Shown here piece by piece: positions 17,371-25,950 of a stretch of 64,000 nt of DNA. A model generated the notes under the pieces. It did no database searches. It had not been told where the DNA came from and saw only the letters and a list, made by a program, of their open reading frames with translations. This stretch comes from Paenibacillus chitinolyticus NBRC 15660 (lineage in GTDB: Bacteria; Bacillota; Bacilli; Paenibacillales; NBRC-103111), in NCBI RefSeq assembly GCF_000739915.1, contig NZ_BBJT01000002.1, positions 682,001 to 746,000 of the forward strand, in the 5' to 3' direction. Each line of letters begins with the position of its first letter. Positions within the stretch are counted from its first letter, which is position 1. Both the position numbers and the translations under genes were made by a program.

Positions 17371-19506
17371 TTAGTTGTAAGGCGACCACCAGTTCCACCG
17401 GCCCAGAAGTTTCATCAAGGCAGGCACCAGAATCATGCGGATCAGGGTCGCATCCAGAAAAATGGCCCCCGCAATACCGGTTCCCAGCTGCTTGACCCCC
17501 GCTACGTCCGCTCCCGCAAACGGAAGCGTGACGGCGATCATGATAGCCGCCGCCGACGTAATGATCCGGCCTGTGGAGGCCAGTCCGGCCGCAACCGCGT
17601 AATCGTTGTCCTGCGTCTGCCGGTAAACCTCGGCAATTCGGGCAACCAGGAACACCCCGTAGTCCATGCTGATGCCGAATACAAGGCCGAAGATGAATAC
17701 GGGAATCATGATCGCGATAGAGCCGCCGCCGTCGACTGCCCCTTCCTGAAAAATCCAGGTCAATAAACCGAATGAAGCGGTAATGCTGAGAACATTCATC
17801 ACCAGCGTTTTGAGAGGAATAAATACGGACCCGAACGCCTTGTACAGCAGAAAAAAATTCGTAACGAGGACAAACAGCAGTACCTTATACAGGTTCGTAA
17901 AAATGGCGTCGTACACTTCCTGACGATACTTGCTCTCTCCGCCCAGCCGAAAAGGAATCCGCTCTTGATTTCCCGCCGCCTCCCATTTGCGCAGCCACTG
18001 TCTCGTTTCTTCCGAATCGGGATCGGTGCGAAGGTAAACGTCCATGACCAGTTGATTTTGATGAAAATAAAAAGATGCCGCGCCGGCGTTATTCCCGGCA
18101 CCCGGCTTTTCGCCGTAAAGAATACGGAGCTGCTCGCCATTCATGCCCAGTCTGGAGAAAATCGAATCCACCCGGACCACTTGCGGGTCCCGCTGAAGCT
18201 GCTGAAACAACCGGTAAGCATGCTGCCAGTCAAAAGGTTGTCCGCTGTGCGGACCGGCATCTTTCGCACCCAGAAGAAGGGTGACTTCCGGTGAAGAAAA
18301 ACGGGCGGCCAGCCGTTCGGCAGCCTCACGCGATTCCGTGCCTGCGGGAAGCGAAGCCGCATCCGGAACCGCAATCTTCATCCGGCCCACCGGCAGGACG
18401 CAGATGAAAACGATCAGGATGGCGAGCAGCGCCATCCGCAGGGGTCTTTTCATAACGCCCACAGACAAGCGATGCCAGAACCGTCCGCCGTTTCCGTGAA
18501 ACCGGGCAGCGTTCTCCGCTTCGATCCTTGTCCGCAGCAAAGACAACACCGCAGGCAGCAGCGTAAAGGACAAGAAAACGGAGACAATCAGGACGGTAAA
18601 GGCAGCCCAGGCGACCGAGGCGAACATCGGAAGAGGGATGAACAGGATACCGAGCAGGCCAAGCGCTACACAACCGGCCGAATACAATACCGCTCTTCCC
18701 GAAGTCCGCATAGTCAACCGAAGCGCCGGTTCGGCCCTGCCGCAGATCAATTCTTCCCGGAACCGGCTCACGAGCATCAGGGAAAAATCAATACTCAGTG
18801 CCAGCCCAACCATCGGAATGACGTTGAGAACGAAATTGGATAAATCCGTCACCATCCCGATCCAGTAAACGATCCCCATCGAGACGACGGCGGAAACCAA
18901 TCCGAGCACGACCGGGATCAAAGCGGTCGCGGCTCCGCCGAAGGCTATCCACAGGATCAGAAACGCAGCCGGAAGCCCGATCAGCTCCGCTTTTCTCATG
19001 TCTTTTTCGCTCGCCGTATTCACATCCGCCTGAACGACCGGCTTCCCGGTTAGCTTCCACGCGAAGCCGGGATGAACGGGCAGGCGTCCGCGCAGCTCGC
19101 TCAGCACCGCCTGTTCATCCCGACCGGTAAAGCGGATATCCAGCAGCGCATAGGCCATGCCGGAACGCAGCATTTCCCCCTGATCCAGGGGTGAAACGAT
19201 CCTCTCCAGTCCAGGCAAGCCCTCTGCACTGCGCAGGACGGAGCGGATATAAGCTTTAAATTCCTCCTTCGGACCGGGTGCGTTCTGTTCAAACCAAAGA
19301 ACGACCGGCTCGGCAGGCCGGTTAAAGCCCGCGTCCAGCCGCTGACGGACCGCGCCGAACGAGCCTTCGGGGTCGAGACCGTGCCCCTTGAGCACGGAAG
19401 ATAGACTGTGGGCGTAGCCTCCGAAGAAAACGAGGCAGGCCGCCCAACAGACGAGAATAATCTTCGGATAGCGGAAAGAGAGGACAGCCAGTCTTTGCAA
19501 GCCCAT
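17371..19506 (-). CDS. MMPL/RND-family exporter
   Basis: Membrane exporter of the MMPL family, normally used for lipids and lipid-like products. About 711 residues in two halves. Each has one N-terminal helix, a large extracytoplasmic loop and five clustered helices (about 150-330 and 520-700). SIDFSLMLVSRFREEL and FGISMDYGVFLVARIAEVYR are the conserved helix-4 motifs. The ATG at 19506 follows GAGGAGG closely; a TTG two codons later has better spacing. It is the last gene of the type III PKS operon and probably exports its product. Confidence 0.9.
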   Translation of the reverse strand: MGLQRLAVLSFRYPKIILVCWAACLVFFGGYAHSLSSVLKGHGLDPEGSFGAVRQRLDAGFNRPAEPVVLWFEQNAPGPKEEFKAYIRSVLRSAEGLPGLERIVSPLDQGEMLRSGMAYALLDIRFTGRDEQAVLSELRGRLPVHPGFAWKLTGKPVVQADVNTASEKDMRKAELIGLPAAFLILWIAFGGAATALIPVVLGLVSAVVSMGIVYWIGMVTDLSNFVLNVIPMVGLALSIDFSLMLVSRFREELICGRAEPALRLTMRTSGRAVLYSAGCVALGLLGILFIPLPMFASVAWAAFTVLIVSVFLSFTLLPAVLSLLRTRIEAENAARFHGNGGRFWHRLSVGVMKRPLRMALLAILIVFICVLPVGRMKIAVPDAASLPAGTESREAAERLAARFSSPEVTLLLGAKDAGPHSGQPFDWQHAYRLFQQLQRDPQVVRVDSIFSRLGMNGEQLRILYGEKPGAGNNAGAASFYFHQNQLVMDVYLRTDPDSEETRQWLRKWEAAGNQERIPFRLGGESKYRQEVYDAIFTNLYKVLLFVLVTNFFLLYKAFGSVFIPLKTLVMNVLSITASFGLLTWIFQEGAVDGGGSIAIMIPVFIFGLVFGISMDYGVFLVARIAEVYRQTQDNDYAVAAGLASTGRIITSAAAIMIAVTLPFAGADVAGVKQLGTGIAGAIFLDATLIRMILVPALMKLLGRWNWWSPYN

Positions 19507-19538
19507 GCCCTCCTCTCTTTCCGAATAGGTCCCGAAGA

Positions 19539-20714
19539 TTAGGATTCTCTTTCGGGCTTCAGCCGGGTGGCCTCCAATAATCCGGAGGCCATGCCCGGCG
19601 AAAGCTGCGCAAGACGCAGCAGCAAGCGCACTGCGGCCGGACTGTTGAGGGAGGACTGCAGCAGCCGTCCCCACCTCAGCGGCCTCCCGAACGTCCGCTT
19701 AACGGCTCGGACGTACTGCTCTTCCCACTCGGCAATGCTGAGCTTCCCCCGCAGATAGTCGTTTGCCAAGGGAGCGCACAGCCGCGCCGAGCGGAGGGCC
19801 ATGGACATGCCGTCTCCGCACAGCGGGGGAATCATCGCCGATGAATCCCCCAGACGCGGCATCATGTCCCAGGGGTTCAAGCGCCGGTCCAGCTTCACCG
19901 GCGCGACCGCTGCCTGTGCATCCGGCACAGGCAGCCCCCGCTTCAGCTTCGAATGAAGCGGGGGACACCGCCGCGCGGCGGCTTCCAGCAGCGCGAGCAC
20001 GCTCTTGCCCGCGCCGCGGAACGATTCCCGCGACAGCAGCGCGGAGACGTTGACGAGGCCGTCTTCTATGGGGCACAGCCCCAGGTAGCCGCCGGGAAAG
20101 AGATACAGCTCGACGATCGGCTCCATCTCGATTCCCGTGTAATGAGATTTGACGCCCATATAGTCGGGGGCGCTGCGTTTCCACGGGTTCAGAGTCCGGC
20201 GGGTACGCCCCGCTTTGGCGATGCGGGCCTGCCCGTTCGCTCCCCAGGCGGCAATAACCGTACGGGCCCGGATGACTTCCATACCGGCCTCTCTCCTCAC
20301 TCTTACCTCGCAGCTCTCATCGGCGAGCCTCGTAACCGAGAGAACCGCCGCTGAGGTCAGGACCCGGGCTCCCGCCGCTGCGGCCGCTTCATGCAGGGCT
20401 TCGTCGAGCCGGAAGCGGCTCAGTCCCATAGCGGTCCCCGGCAGCGGGATGTCGACATAGCCGCCGTCCGCGGAAATCAGCCGCGCCCGCTCTACCCGGG
20501 CGGGGCGAAGGGCCGTCACGCGGTCCAGCAGACCGGCGGCATCCAGCGTCTGCCGGACCTCCGGCGACAAAAACTCCCCGCACACCTTATGGCGGGGAAA
20601 ACGGTGCCTGTCCACCAGCAGCGTCCGCCATCCTTTCTCCGCCAGGCTTTTGGCCATGAGGGCGCCGGCTAAGCCCGCACCCAGAACGGCAACGTCCGTC
20701 TCGGTTACGTTCAT
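19539..20714 (-). CDS. FAD-dependent oxidoreductase, geranylgeranyl-reductase/hydroxylase-like
   Basis: 391 residues with an N-terminal FAD-binding Rossmann motif (VLGAGLAGALMAKSLAEKGW) followed by RFPRHKVCGEFLSPEV, the sequence typical of geranylgeranyl reductase-like and aromatic hydroxylase flavoproteins. The second nucleotide motif, GDSSAMIPPLCGDGMSMALR, fits. It overlaps the methyltransferase gene by 4 bases (ATGA). In Streptomyces phenolic-lipid pathways a flavoprotein hydroxylates the alkylresorcinol made by a type III PKS. A similar tailoring role is inferred here. Confidence 0.88.
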   Translation of the reverse strand: MNVTETDVAVLGAGLAGALMAKSLAEKGWRTLLVDRHRFPRHKVCGEFLSPEVRQTLDAAGLLDRVTALRPARVERARLISADGGYVDIPLPGTAMGLSRFRLDEALHEAAAAAGARVLTSAAVLSVTRLADESCEVRVRREAGMEVIRARTVIAAWGANGQARIAKAGRTRRTLNPWKRSAPDYMGVKSHYTGIEMEPIVELYLFPGGYLGLCPIEDGLVNVSALLSRESFRGAGKSVLALLEAAARRCPPLHSKLKRGLPVPDAQAAVAPVKLDRRLNPWDMMPRLGDSSAMIPPLCGDGMSMALRSARLCAPLANDYLRGKLSIAEWEEQYVRAVKRTFGRPLRWGRLLQSSLNSPAAVRLLLRLAQLSPGMASGLLEATRLKPERES

Positions 20715-21457
20715 GGTTTACGCTCCGATCCCGCATCCGGCTGGGGTTGCCGGGGAATCACGACCGCATAGCGGAACAGCGGTCTCCAGGAGACGCGATA
20801 TCCGGGCGTCTCCAGCGCTTTCCCGAGAATGGACCAATCTTCCGGCGAAAAGCCTTTGGCGACGGATAGCGGTCCGTCATGGCGGATATAGCGGTTTCCC
20901 GATAAGACGCGGGAAGCCAGCCAGACGGCGGACCAAGCCAGCCAGTGACGGTGAATATCGTTAACGGCGATGCCGAGGCGGGATGCCCGGAGCATCGCGC
21001 GAACGGCACCGGGGAGTTCGTCCGAGGAGAAGTGATGGAGAAACTGGGTGCCAGTCACAATATCGGCGCTGCCTTCGGGAAGTTCGAACAAACCGGTCCG
21101 CCGGACCTTCACTCTCGGTTCGTCATGGAACAAACGCCGTGCCTCTTCGCAGGCTTCCTCCGTAATATCGCATAAGGTGACGGTCATGCGTATCTGGCGG
21201 TCGTCCGCCCACCGGAGCACGCGACGGTTCACGTCGCCGGAGCCGGAACCGACATCAAGCACGGTCAGTTCTGCCGGCTTTCCGGCTGCCGTCCACAATT
21301 TTTCGATCCCGTACAAGGTTGGACCGGACGCCGCAAACAGGCGGTTGAGCCTGCGGAGATGCCGTAAAGCCTCCGTGAGCTCGGCTCCTCCGCAGGTGAG
21401 ATCATCCATGTACTCCGCTTCCGGCGAACGGCTTCTCAAGCGGTCAAACGGCGGCAT
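20711..21457 (-). CDS. Class I SAM-dependent methyltransferase
   Basis: 248 residues. Motif I (LTVLDVGSGSGDVNRRVL, about residues 65-82), an acidic motif II (VTLCDITEEACEEA) and the DIVTGTQFLHHF region show a Rossmann methyltransferase. It overlaps the type III PKS gene by 14 bases and the oxidoreductase gene by 4. Likely O- or C-methylation of the polyketide, by analogy with other type III PKS operons. It is not the ICMT-type membrane methyltransferase (BpsB/SrsB) found in the characterised clusters. Confidence 0.88.
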   Translation of the reverse strand: MPPFDRLRSRSPEAEYMDDLTCGGAELTEALRHLRRLNRLFAASGPTLYGIEKLWTAAGKPAELTVLDVGSGSGDVNRRVLRWADDRQIRMTVTLCDITEEACEEARRLFHDEPRVKVRRTGLFELPEGSADIVTGTQFLHHFSSDELPGAVRAMLRASRLGIAVNDIHRHWLAWSAVWLASRVLSGNRYIRHDGPLSVAKGFSPEDWSILGKALETPGYRVSWRPLFRYAVVIPRQPQPDAGSERKP

Positions 21458-22592
21458 GCGCTGTTTTCTCCTGCGCAGCGCCTACCGGTATGTAGGTGAA
21501 CCGGATAAGCTCCGCCGTAAGTCCGGGGCCGAAGGCCAGAGCGATTCCGTCGGCGGCGTCCGCTCCCGCCGTTCGGAGCTGCATCCTCATCTGCTGCAGG
21601 ACGAAAAGAATCGTTGCGGAAGAGAGGTTCCCGAAGTCCCGCAGCACTTGTCTGCTGGGCGCAGTCTGCTCTTCCGTGAGGCCGTATACCTGCTCGATCG
21701 CATCCACGATCCCTTTGCCCCCGGGATGAATCGCCCACAGCCCGGGAAGGCGTTCCCCGTCCAGCAGTTTACCGATCTCCTGCGGTATCCGGTTCGTAAT
21801 AAGCTTGGGGATAGCCGGTGACAAATATAAATCGAAACCGAAATTGCCGACTTCCCAGGTCATCTCCTCCGCCGCTTCCGGAATGAGCACGGACCGGTGA
21901 TTCCCCAGCCCGAATATCCCCTGCCGCGATTTTCCCGTGCGCCCGATTACGCAGGCGGACGCACCGTCCCCGAAAAATGACGCTCCGAAAAGAGCTTCTT
22001 TATCCCCCGACGGCTGTATATGCAGCGTGCACAATTCGACGCTTACGATCAGCACGTTCGCCTGCGGCGCGGAATCCGCTATTTCGCGGGCCAGGCATAC
22101 GGCACGCAGTCCCGCCGCGCATCCGATGAATTGAAGCGAAATCCTGGAGATTTCCCTGGACAAGCCCAGTTCTTTTACAAGCGAGGCGTCCAGTCCCGGC
22201 AGGAACTGCCCTGTGCAGCTGACGGTGATCAGATGGGTGATGTCCGAGACGGAAAGACCGCTGTCCGCCAGTGCCTGTCCGGCCGCTTGACGCGCCAGCG
22301 GCACCGATTCTCTTTTATAAAGCGCCATCCGTTCGGCTGTCGTCGGGATAAGGCCCGGCTCCGTATCGGGCAGATAGCGGCATGAAGAGACCGGTCCCAA
22401 AAGACCGGGTTCGCAGGTGTACCGGGTTTCAACGCCGCACTGTTTGAACAGCCGTTTGGCCCAGCGGGCGGAATCGGGATAACGTTCCAAAGCCTGTGTC
22501 AACCGGAGGACTACTTCCGATTGTTTTAGCGGGTAGGCCGGAACTGCCGTGCCTATGCCCAGAATTGCGGTTGCAGGAGTCGTCTGGTTCAT
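21444..22592 (-). CDS. Type III polyketide synthase (chalcone/alkylpyrone synthase family)
   Basis: 382 residues of the chalcone synthase fold. The catalytic triad is visible: Cys158 in QFIGCAAGLR, His289 in AIHPGGKGIVDAIE and Asn322 in FGNLSSATILFVL. SFFGDGASACVIG and a C-terminal FGPGLTAELI also match. Such enzymes extend acyl-CoA starters with malonyl-CoA and cyclise to alkylpyrones or alkylresorcinols. The starter cannot be read from sequence. First gene of the four-gene operon with methyltransferase, flavoprotein and MMPL exporter. Confidence 0.95.
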   Translation of the reverse strand: MNQTTPATAILGIGTAVPAYPLKQSEVVLRLTQALERYPDSARWAKRLFKQCGVETRYTCEPGLLGPVSSCRYLPDTEPGLIPTTAERMALYKRESVPLARQAAGQALADSGLSVSDITHLITVSCTGQFLPGLDASLVKELGLSREISRISLQFIGCAAGLRAVCLAREIADSAPQANVLIVSVELCTLHIQPSGDKEALFGASFFGDGASACVIGRTGKSRQGIFGLGNHRSVLIPEAAEEMTWEVGNFGFDLYLSPAIPKLITNRIPQEIGKLLDGERLPGLWAIHPGGKGIVDAIEQVYGLTEEQTAPSRQVLRDFGNLSSATILFVLQQMRMQLRTAGADAADGIALAFGPGLTAELIRFTYIPVGAAQEKTAHAAV

Positions 22593-22912
22593 CTACCGGT
22601 TCATCTCCTCGTCTATAAATAGGCCGGATCGGCCGGAAACAGCGAAAACGGCAGGCCGGTTCTCATGTTCAATCCGCCCTTCTATTCATCTGTATTCATA
22701 GCGGGCGAAGCTTAGTACAGGCTCTCCATTTCGCGCGGAATTAGTGCCGTGCCGCTCCATAGGCAAGGAACATCCGGTTGACCGCCTTTATGTGACGCCG
22801 AGCATCGAGCGCCGGGTGCCTTGCGCTGCGCGAATCCGGATTCTTTTTTTGCGCAGCAGCATATTCGGAAGGACATCTATCCGGGACACCCGGCACATGC
22901 CGTTCCCGCCAA
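22593..22912. other. Intergenic region upstream of the type III PKS operon
   Basis: About 320 bases without a supported gene. It must contain the leftward promoter of the PKS operon, but no near-consensus promoter stands out. A 17-codon ORF on the minus strand (ATG near 22665) could be a leader peptide and has only a weak ribosome binding site. An open frame on the plus strand here has no start signal. Confidence 0.4.
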
Positions 22913-22913
22913 A

Positions 22914-22943
22914 TAAAAAAAGCCGCAGAAAGCGCGGCTTGCG
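22914..22943 (-). terminator. Terminator of ydcF-like gene
   Basis: AAGCCGC / GCGGCTT-type stem with a run of seven T residues on the minus strand, 4 bases past the stop. Confidence 0.8.
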
Positions 22944-22946
22944 AAC

Positions 22947-23531
22947 TTATGAATTTTTGCCGAAAAAATAGCCGGTTAACTTCAAATATTCCGTGAAAGT
23001 AACCATCAGGCTCTTGTTATTGCCCCACCATTTCCGGGGAGTAAAGTTTTTGTCGGGGGCGGCCACGTAATGGAGCTGAATGCCGGAATCTTTGAACGCC
23101 CGGTCGAAAAGAAGCTTAACCCTTCTCATATGATAATCCGAAGAAACGACGGTCACGGATTTGAACGCATGTTTTTCGATGATTGTTTTGGAAAACACGG
23201 CATTTTCGTAGGTGCTATCCGCCCGGTCCTCCAGGACGATAGCTTGCTCGGGAACGCCAAGCTCCATGGCATGTTCTTTCATGAGATCGGCCATTCTGTT
23301 ATTCCGGTACACTTCTCCCCCCGAAAACATGAGATAAGGGGCAGCTCCGTTTTTGTACAGCTCGGCTCCTTTCTCCGTCCTTTCCCCCCTGTCTCCCGAG
23401 AGAACGAGGATCACATCGGATTTAACCGGTTCTTCCGTATAGACGAGGAAAGAGCCCGCGTTTTTCACCGCGATCATCAGCACAATAAACAGGCCGAAGG
23501 CAAGTATGAGTTTGATTTGTTTTTTCGTCAA
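22947..23531 (-). CDS. YdcF/ElyC-family envelope protein (DUF218)
   Basis: 194 residues, one N-terminal membrane anchor (LILAFGLFIVLMIAV) and an extracytoplasmic DUF218 domain. SDVILVLSGDRGERTEKGAE, ENAVFSKTIIEKHAFKSVTV and SSDYHMRRVKLLFDRAF are the family signatures. Members such as SanA and ElyC affect envelope integrity. The molecular activity is not settled. Single gene with its own terminator. Confidence 0.88.
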   Translation of the reverse strand: MTKKQIKLILAFGLFIVLMIAVKNAGSFLVYTEEPVKSDVILVLSGDRGERTEKGAELYKNGAAPYLMFSGGEVYRNNRMADLMKEHAMELGVPEQAIVLEDRADSTYENAVFSKTIIEKHAFKSVTVVSSDYHMRRVKLLFDRAFKDSGIQLHYVAAPDKNFTPRKWWGNNKSLMVTFTEYLKLTGYFFGKNS

Positions 23532-23631
23532 AAAGCCTCACTCCATTTACCGGGTTCATTCCCCCCCTATCTTACCATAGACAAACGCCGTGTTTCTTTC
23601 GGATCTCGTAAACGCGTAAAGAGCCAAATCC

Positions 23632-24903
23632 TCATGCGGCTCCGCGTTCTTCTCCGACGAACCGGTTGGCGGCGGCACCCTGGCCGACTATGAAGAGCAG
23701 GACGGCGATTACGGCGAGCAGGAGAAGCGGAGTCGTCCACCCGCCAGTCGCGTCATGCAGGAACCCGAACAGAATCGGGCCTGCGGCTGCCAACAGGTAA
23801 CCGAACGACTGCGCCATACCGGACAGTTCGGCGGACTGCTGGGCGCTTCGCGTACGCAGGCTGAAGAACATCATCGCCAGACTGAATGCGCAGCCCCCGC
23901 CTATGCCGGCCAGGATGATCCACAGCGGCACGAGAGCCGTGCTTCCCAGCAGCAGTCCGAGAATCCCCGCGAGGAACAGCACGCACGTGAGCGTAACGAG
24001 GAAGCGCTGATTGGCCATTCTGGCCGCCAGAATGGGCACGACGAACGTGATGGGCAGAAGCGCAAGCTGCATCAGGGAAAGCATCCATCCGGCGTATTCG
24101 GCGGAAAGTCCTCTGGTGTTCAGGACAGCCGGCAGCCAGGCGACAAACGCATAGAAGAACGTCGACTGGAGTCCCATGTACAGGGTGACTTTCCAAGCCA
24201 ACGGCGATTTCCAGACGGAAACAGATTTTTCACCGGAGGAATTCGCCGAAACGGTGGATACCCGCGCCACTTGACGGGCTTTGCGGCTGCTGGTAACCAG
24301 CGGCAGCCAGAAGAACAGGGCGAGAAGGCTCAGCGCGGCCCAGGCCCCCAGAGCGCCTTTCCAGCCGAGACCCAGGCTGCTTGCCGCCGGTACGCTGACG
24401 CCCGATGCCGCCGCGCCGCTCAAGTTCATCGACACGGAGTACACGCCGGTCATCAGGCCGATCCGGGCGGGAAAATCCCGCTTGATCAGACTGGGAAGCA
24501 GCACGTTGCACAGGGCGATGGCGACTCCCAGCAGGGCGGTTCCCAGAAAGAGCGTACCTGCTCCCGATGCCGAACGGAGTAAGATGCCGACCGTCAGGAT
24601 TGCAGCCGCGGCGAGCAGGACCGTCTCGATCCCGTACTTGCGCGCCCATTTGGGCGCAAACGGGGAAATAACGGCAAACATCAGCAGAGGCAGCGTCGTC
24701 AAAGTGCCTGCCAGCGTATTGGAGATGCCGAGCTCTCCCTTAATGGTGCCGATCAAAGGACCGACGGATGTGAGCGGAGCTCTCAGTACGGCTCCGATAA
24801 ATAGAATGCCGACGATCAGCAGCCAGCCGGCGGTTCGCGCCGTATCTTGATCCTGCCGCACCAGCGGCAGTTCTTCGGGTGGTGTCATTTCTCTGGTGTT
24901 CAT
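23632..24903 (-). CDS. CynX/NimT-family MFS transporter
   Basis: 423 residues, 12 hydrophobic segments, with the CynX/NimT signature opening GAVLRAPLTSVGPLIGTIKG and LCNVLLPSLIKRDFPARIGL in the first half. The start overlaps the stop of the FadR-type regulator by 4 bases, so the two are one operon and the regulator probably senses the transported solute. Substrate (cyanate, 2-nitroimidazole or other) cannot be assigned. Confidence 0.88.
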   Translation of the reverse strand: MNTREMTPPEELPLVRQDQDTARTAGWLLIVGILFIGAVLRAPLTSVGPLIGTIKGELGISNTLAGTLTTLPLLMFAVISPFAPKWARKYGIETVLLAAAAILTVGILLRSASGAGTLFLGTALLGVAIALCNVLLPSLIKRDFPARIGLMTGVYSVSMNLSGAAASGVSVPAASSLGLGWKGALGAWAALSLLALFFWLPLVTSSRKARQVARVSTVSANSSGEKSVSVWKSPLAWKVTLYMGLQSTFFYAFVAWLPAVLNTRGLSAEYAGWMLSLMQLALLPITFVVPILAARMANQRFLVTLTCVLFLAGILGLLLGSTALVPLWIILAGIGGGCAFSLAMMFFSLRTRSAQQSAELSGMAQSFGYLLAAAGPILFGFLHDATGGWTTPLLLLAVIAVLLFIVGQGAAANRFVGEERGAA

Positions 24904-25592
24904 GATTGTTCCTCCAAGCGTTTCAGATCGTTTCTCGAGTGCGAGATATATTCGTGGACCGCCTCTACGGCTTCTTCCACATCCTGACGGATAATGGCGT
25001 CGATCATTTTGGCGTGACTGCGGCGATAAAGTCCGATTTCCGGGATAAGCCCCGACAGACTCCGTACGGAATGATCCAGCGCTTCAGTCATATGCGCGTA
25101 AAGCTCGCTGAACAGCTCGTTGTGCGCGGCTGTGACGACTGCCTGGTGAAGCCGGATATCCGCGCCCGAGTAGGCTTCCATGTCCCCGGATTCCTCCGCC
25201 GCCGCGCACGCATCCAGATGAAGCTTTAAGGAGTCGATGTCTTCATCCGTTCTGCGCTTCGCCGCAAGTCTTGCCGCTTCGCGTTCCAGCGCCTGCCGCA
25301 CTTCCAGCGTCTCTGCCAGGGTGGATTGCCTGACCCGCTTCTGCAGAACGACGCCAAGGACACTGGACGAGCACACATACGTGCCGTCCCCCTGCTTCGT
25401 CTGGAGAAGCCCCGCATGAACCATGGCCCGCACGGCTTCGCGGATCGTATTGCGGCTGACGCCGAGCGTCTCCGACAGCTCGGGTTCCGGAGGAATACGC
25501 GTTCCGATGGGCCACTGGCCCGATTCGATTAAAGTTTGCAGCTGATCCGCAACCTGCTCGACCAGCGTTAATTTTTTCGGTTTTTCCAGCAT
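24900..25592 (-). CDS. FadR-subfamily GntR transcriptional regulator
   Basis: 230 residues: an N-terminal winged helix (RIPPEPELSETLGVSRNTIR, then REAVRAMVHAGLLQTKQGDG) and a C-terminal all-helical FCD ligand domain with the metal-binding-type residues in DIRLHQAVVTAAHNELF and RRSHAKMIDAI. ATG 25592 is 10 bases after GGAGG. The frame is open 7 codons further. It is translationally coupled to the CynX-like transporter. No clear operator half-sites were found in the 300 bases upstream. Confidence 0.9.
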   Translation of the reverse strand: MLEKPKKLTLVEQVADQLQTLIESGQWPIGTRIPPEPELSETLGVSRNTIREAVRAMVHAGLLQTKQGDGTYVCSSSVLGVVLQKRVRQSTLAETLEVRQALEREAARLAAKRRTDEDIDSLKLHLDACAAAEESGDMEAYSGADIRLHQAVVTAAHNELFSELYAHMTEALDHSVRSLSGLIPEIGLYRRSHAKMIDAIIRQDVEEAVEAVHEYISHSRNDLKRLEEQS

Positions 25593-25795
25593 ATTTCTTA
25601 AACCTCCAAACATAGGATGATTGGTCTTTATCTAAAATAGCACAACGAGAACGAACTGTAAACCGTCTTCCTCTTAAAGTTTCCGATGCGTGCTGCATTA
25701 TTCCTTCACGGCACTCGCCCGCATGACCTTTCTTCGGGACGCTCTTGGTTTTAGACAAGCCGGCCACATCTGCTGCCCTGAAACTTCTTCCGCCA

Positions 25796-25830
25796 ATAAA
25801 AAAAGATTGTCCCTGATGAGACAATCTTTT
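25796..25830 (-). terminator. Terminator of the NiaP-like gene
   Basis: AAAAGATTGTC / GACAATCTTTT stem with T tract on the minus strand, about 120 bases past the stop at 25951. The 120 bases between hold nothing recognisable, and neither does 25614-25795. Confidence 0.75.
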
Positions 25831-25950
25831 GATTAATTCCCGCCCCGGCGCAAATGTCCGGTATCCTCCGGCCGTTCGGCGAGATATGCATTTTTTTACA
25901 AGCGCCGCACGTTTCGGTATTCGTTGCCACAATTCCGCGCCCGCCTCCGG

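Noticed and set aside
22744-22971. 75-codon plus-strand ORF in the PKS upstream region
   Set aside because: No ribosome binding site and it runs into the ydcF terminator; composition is not protein-like.
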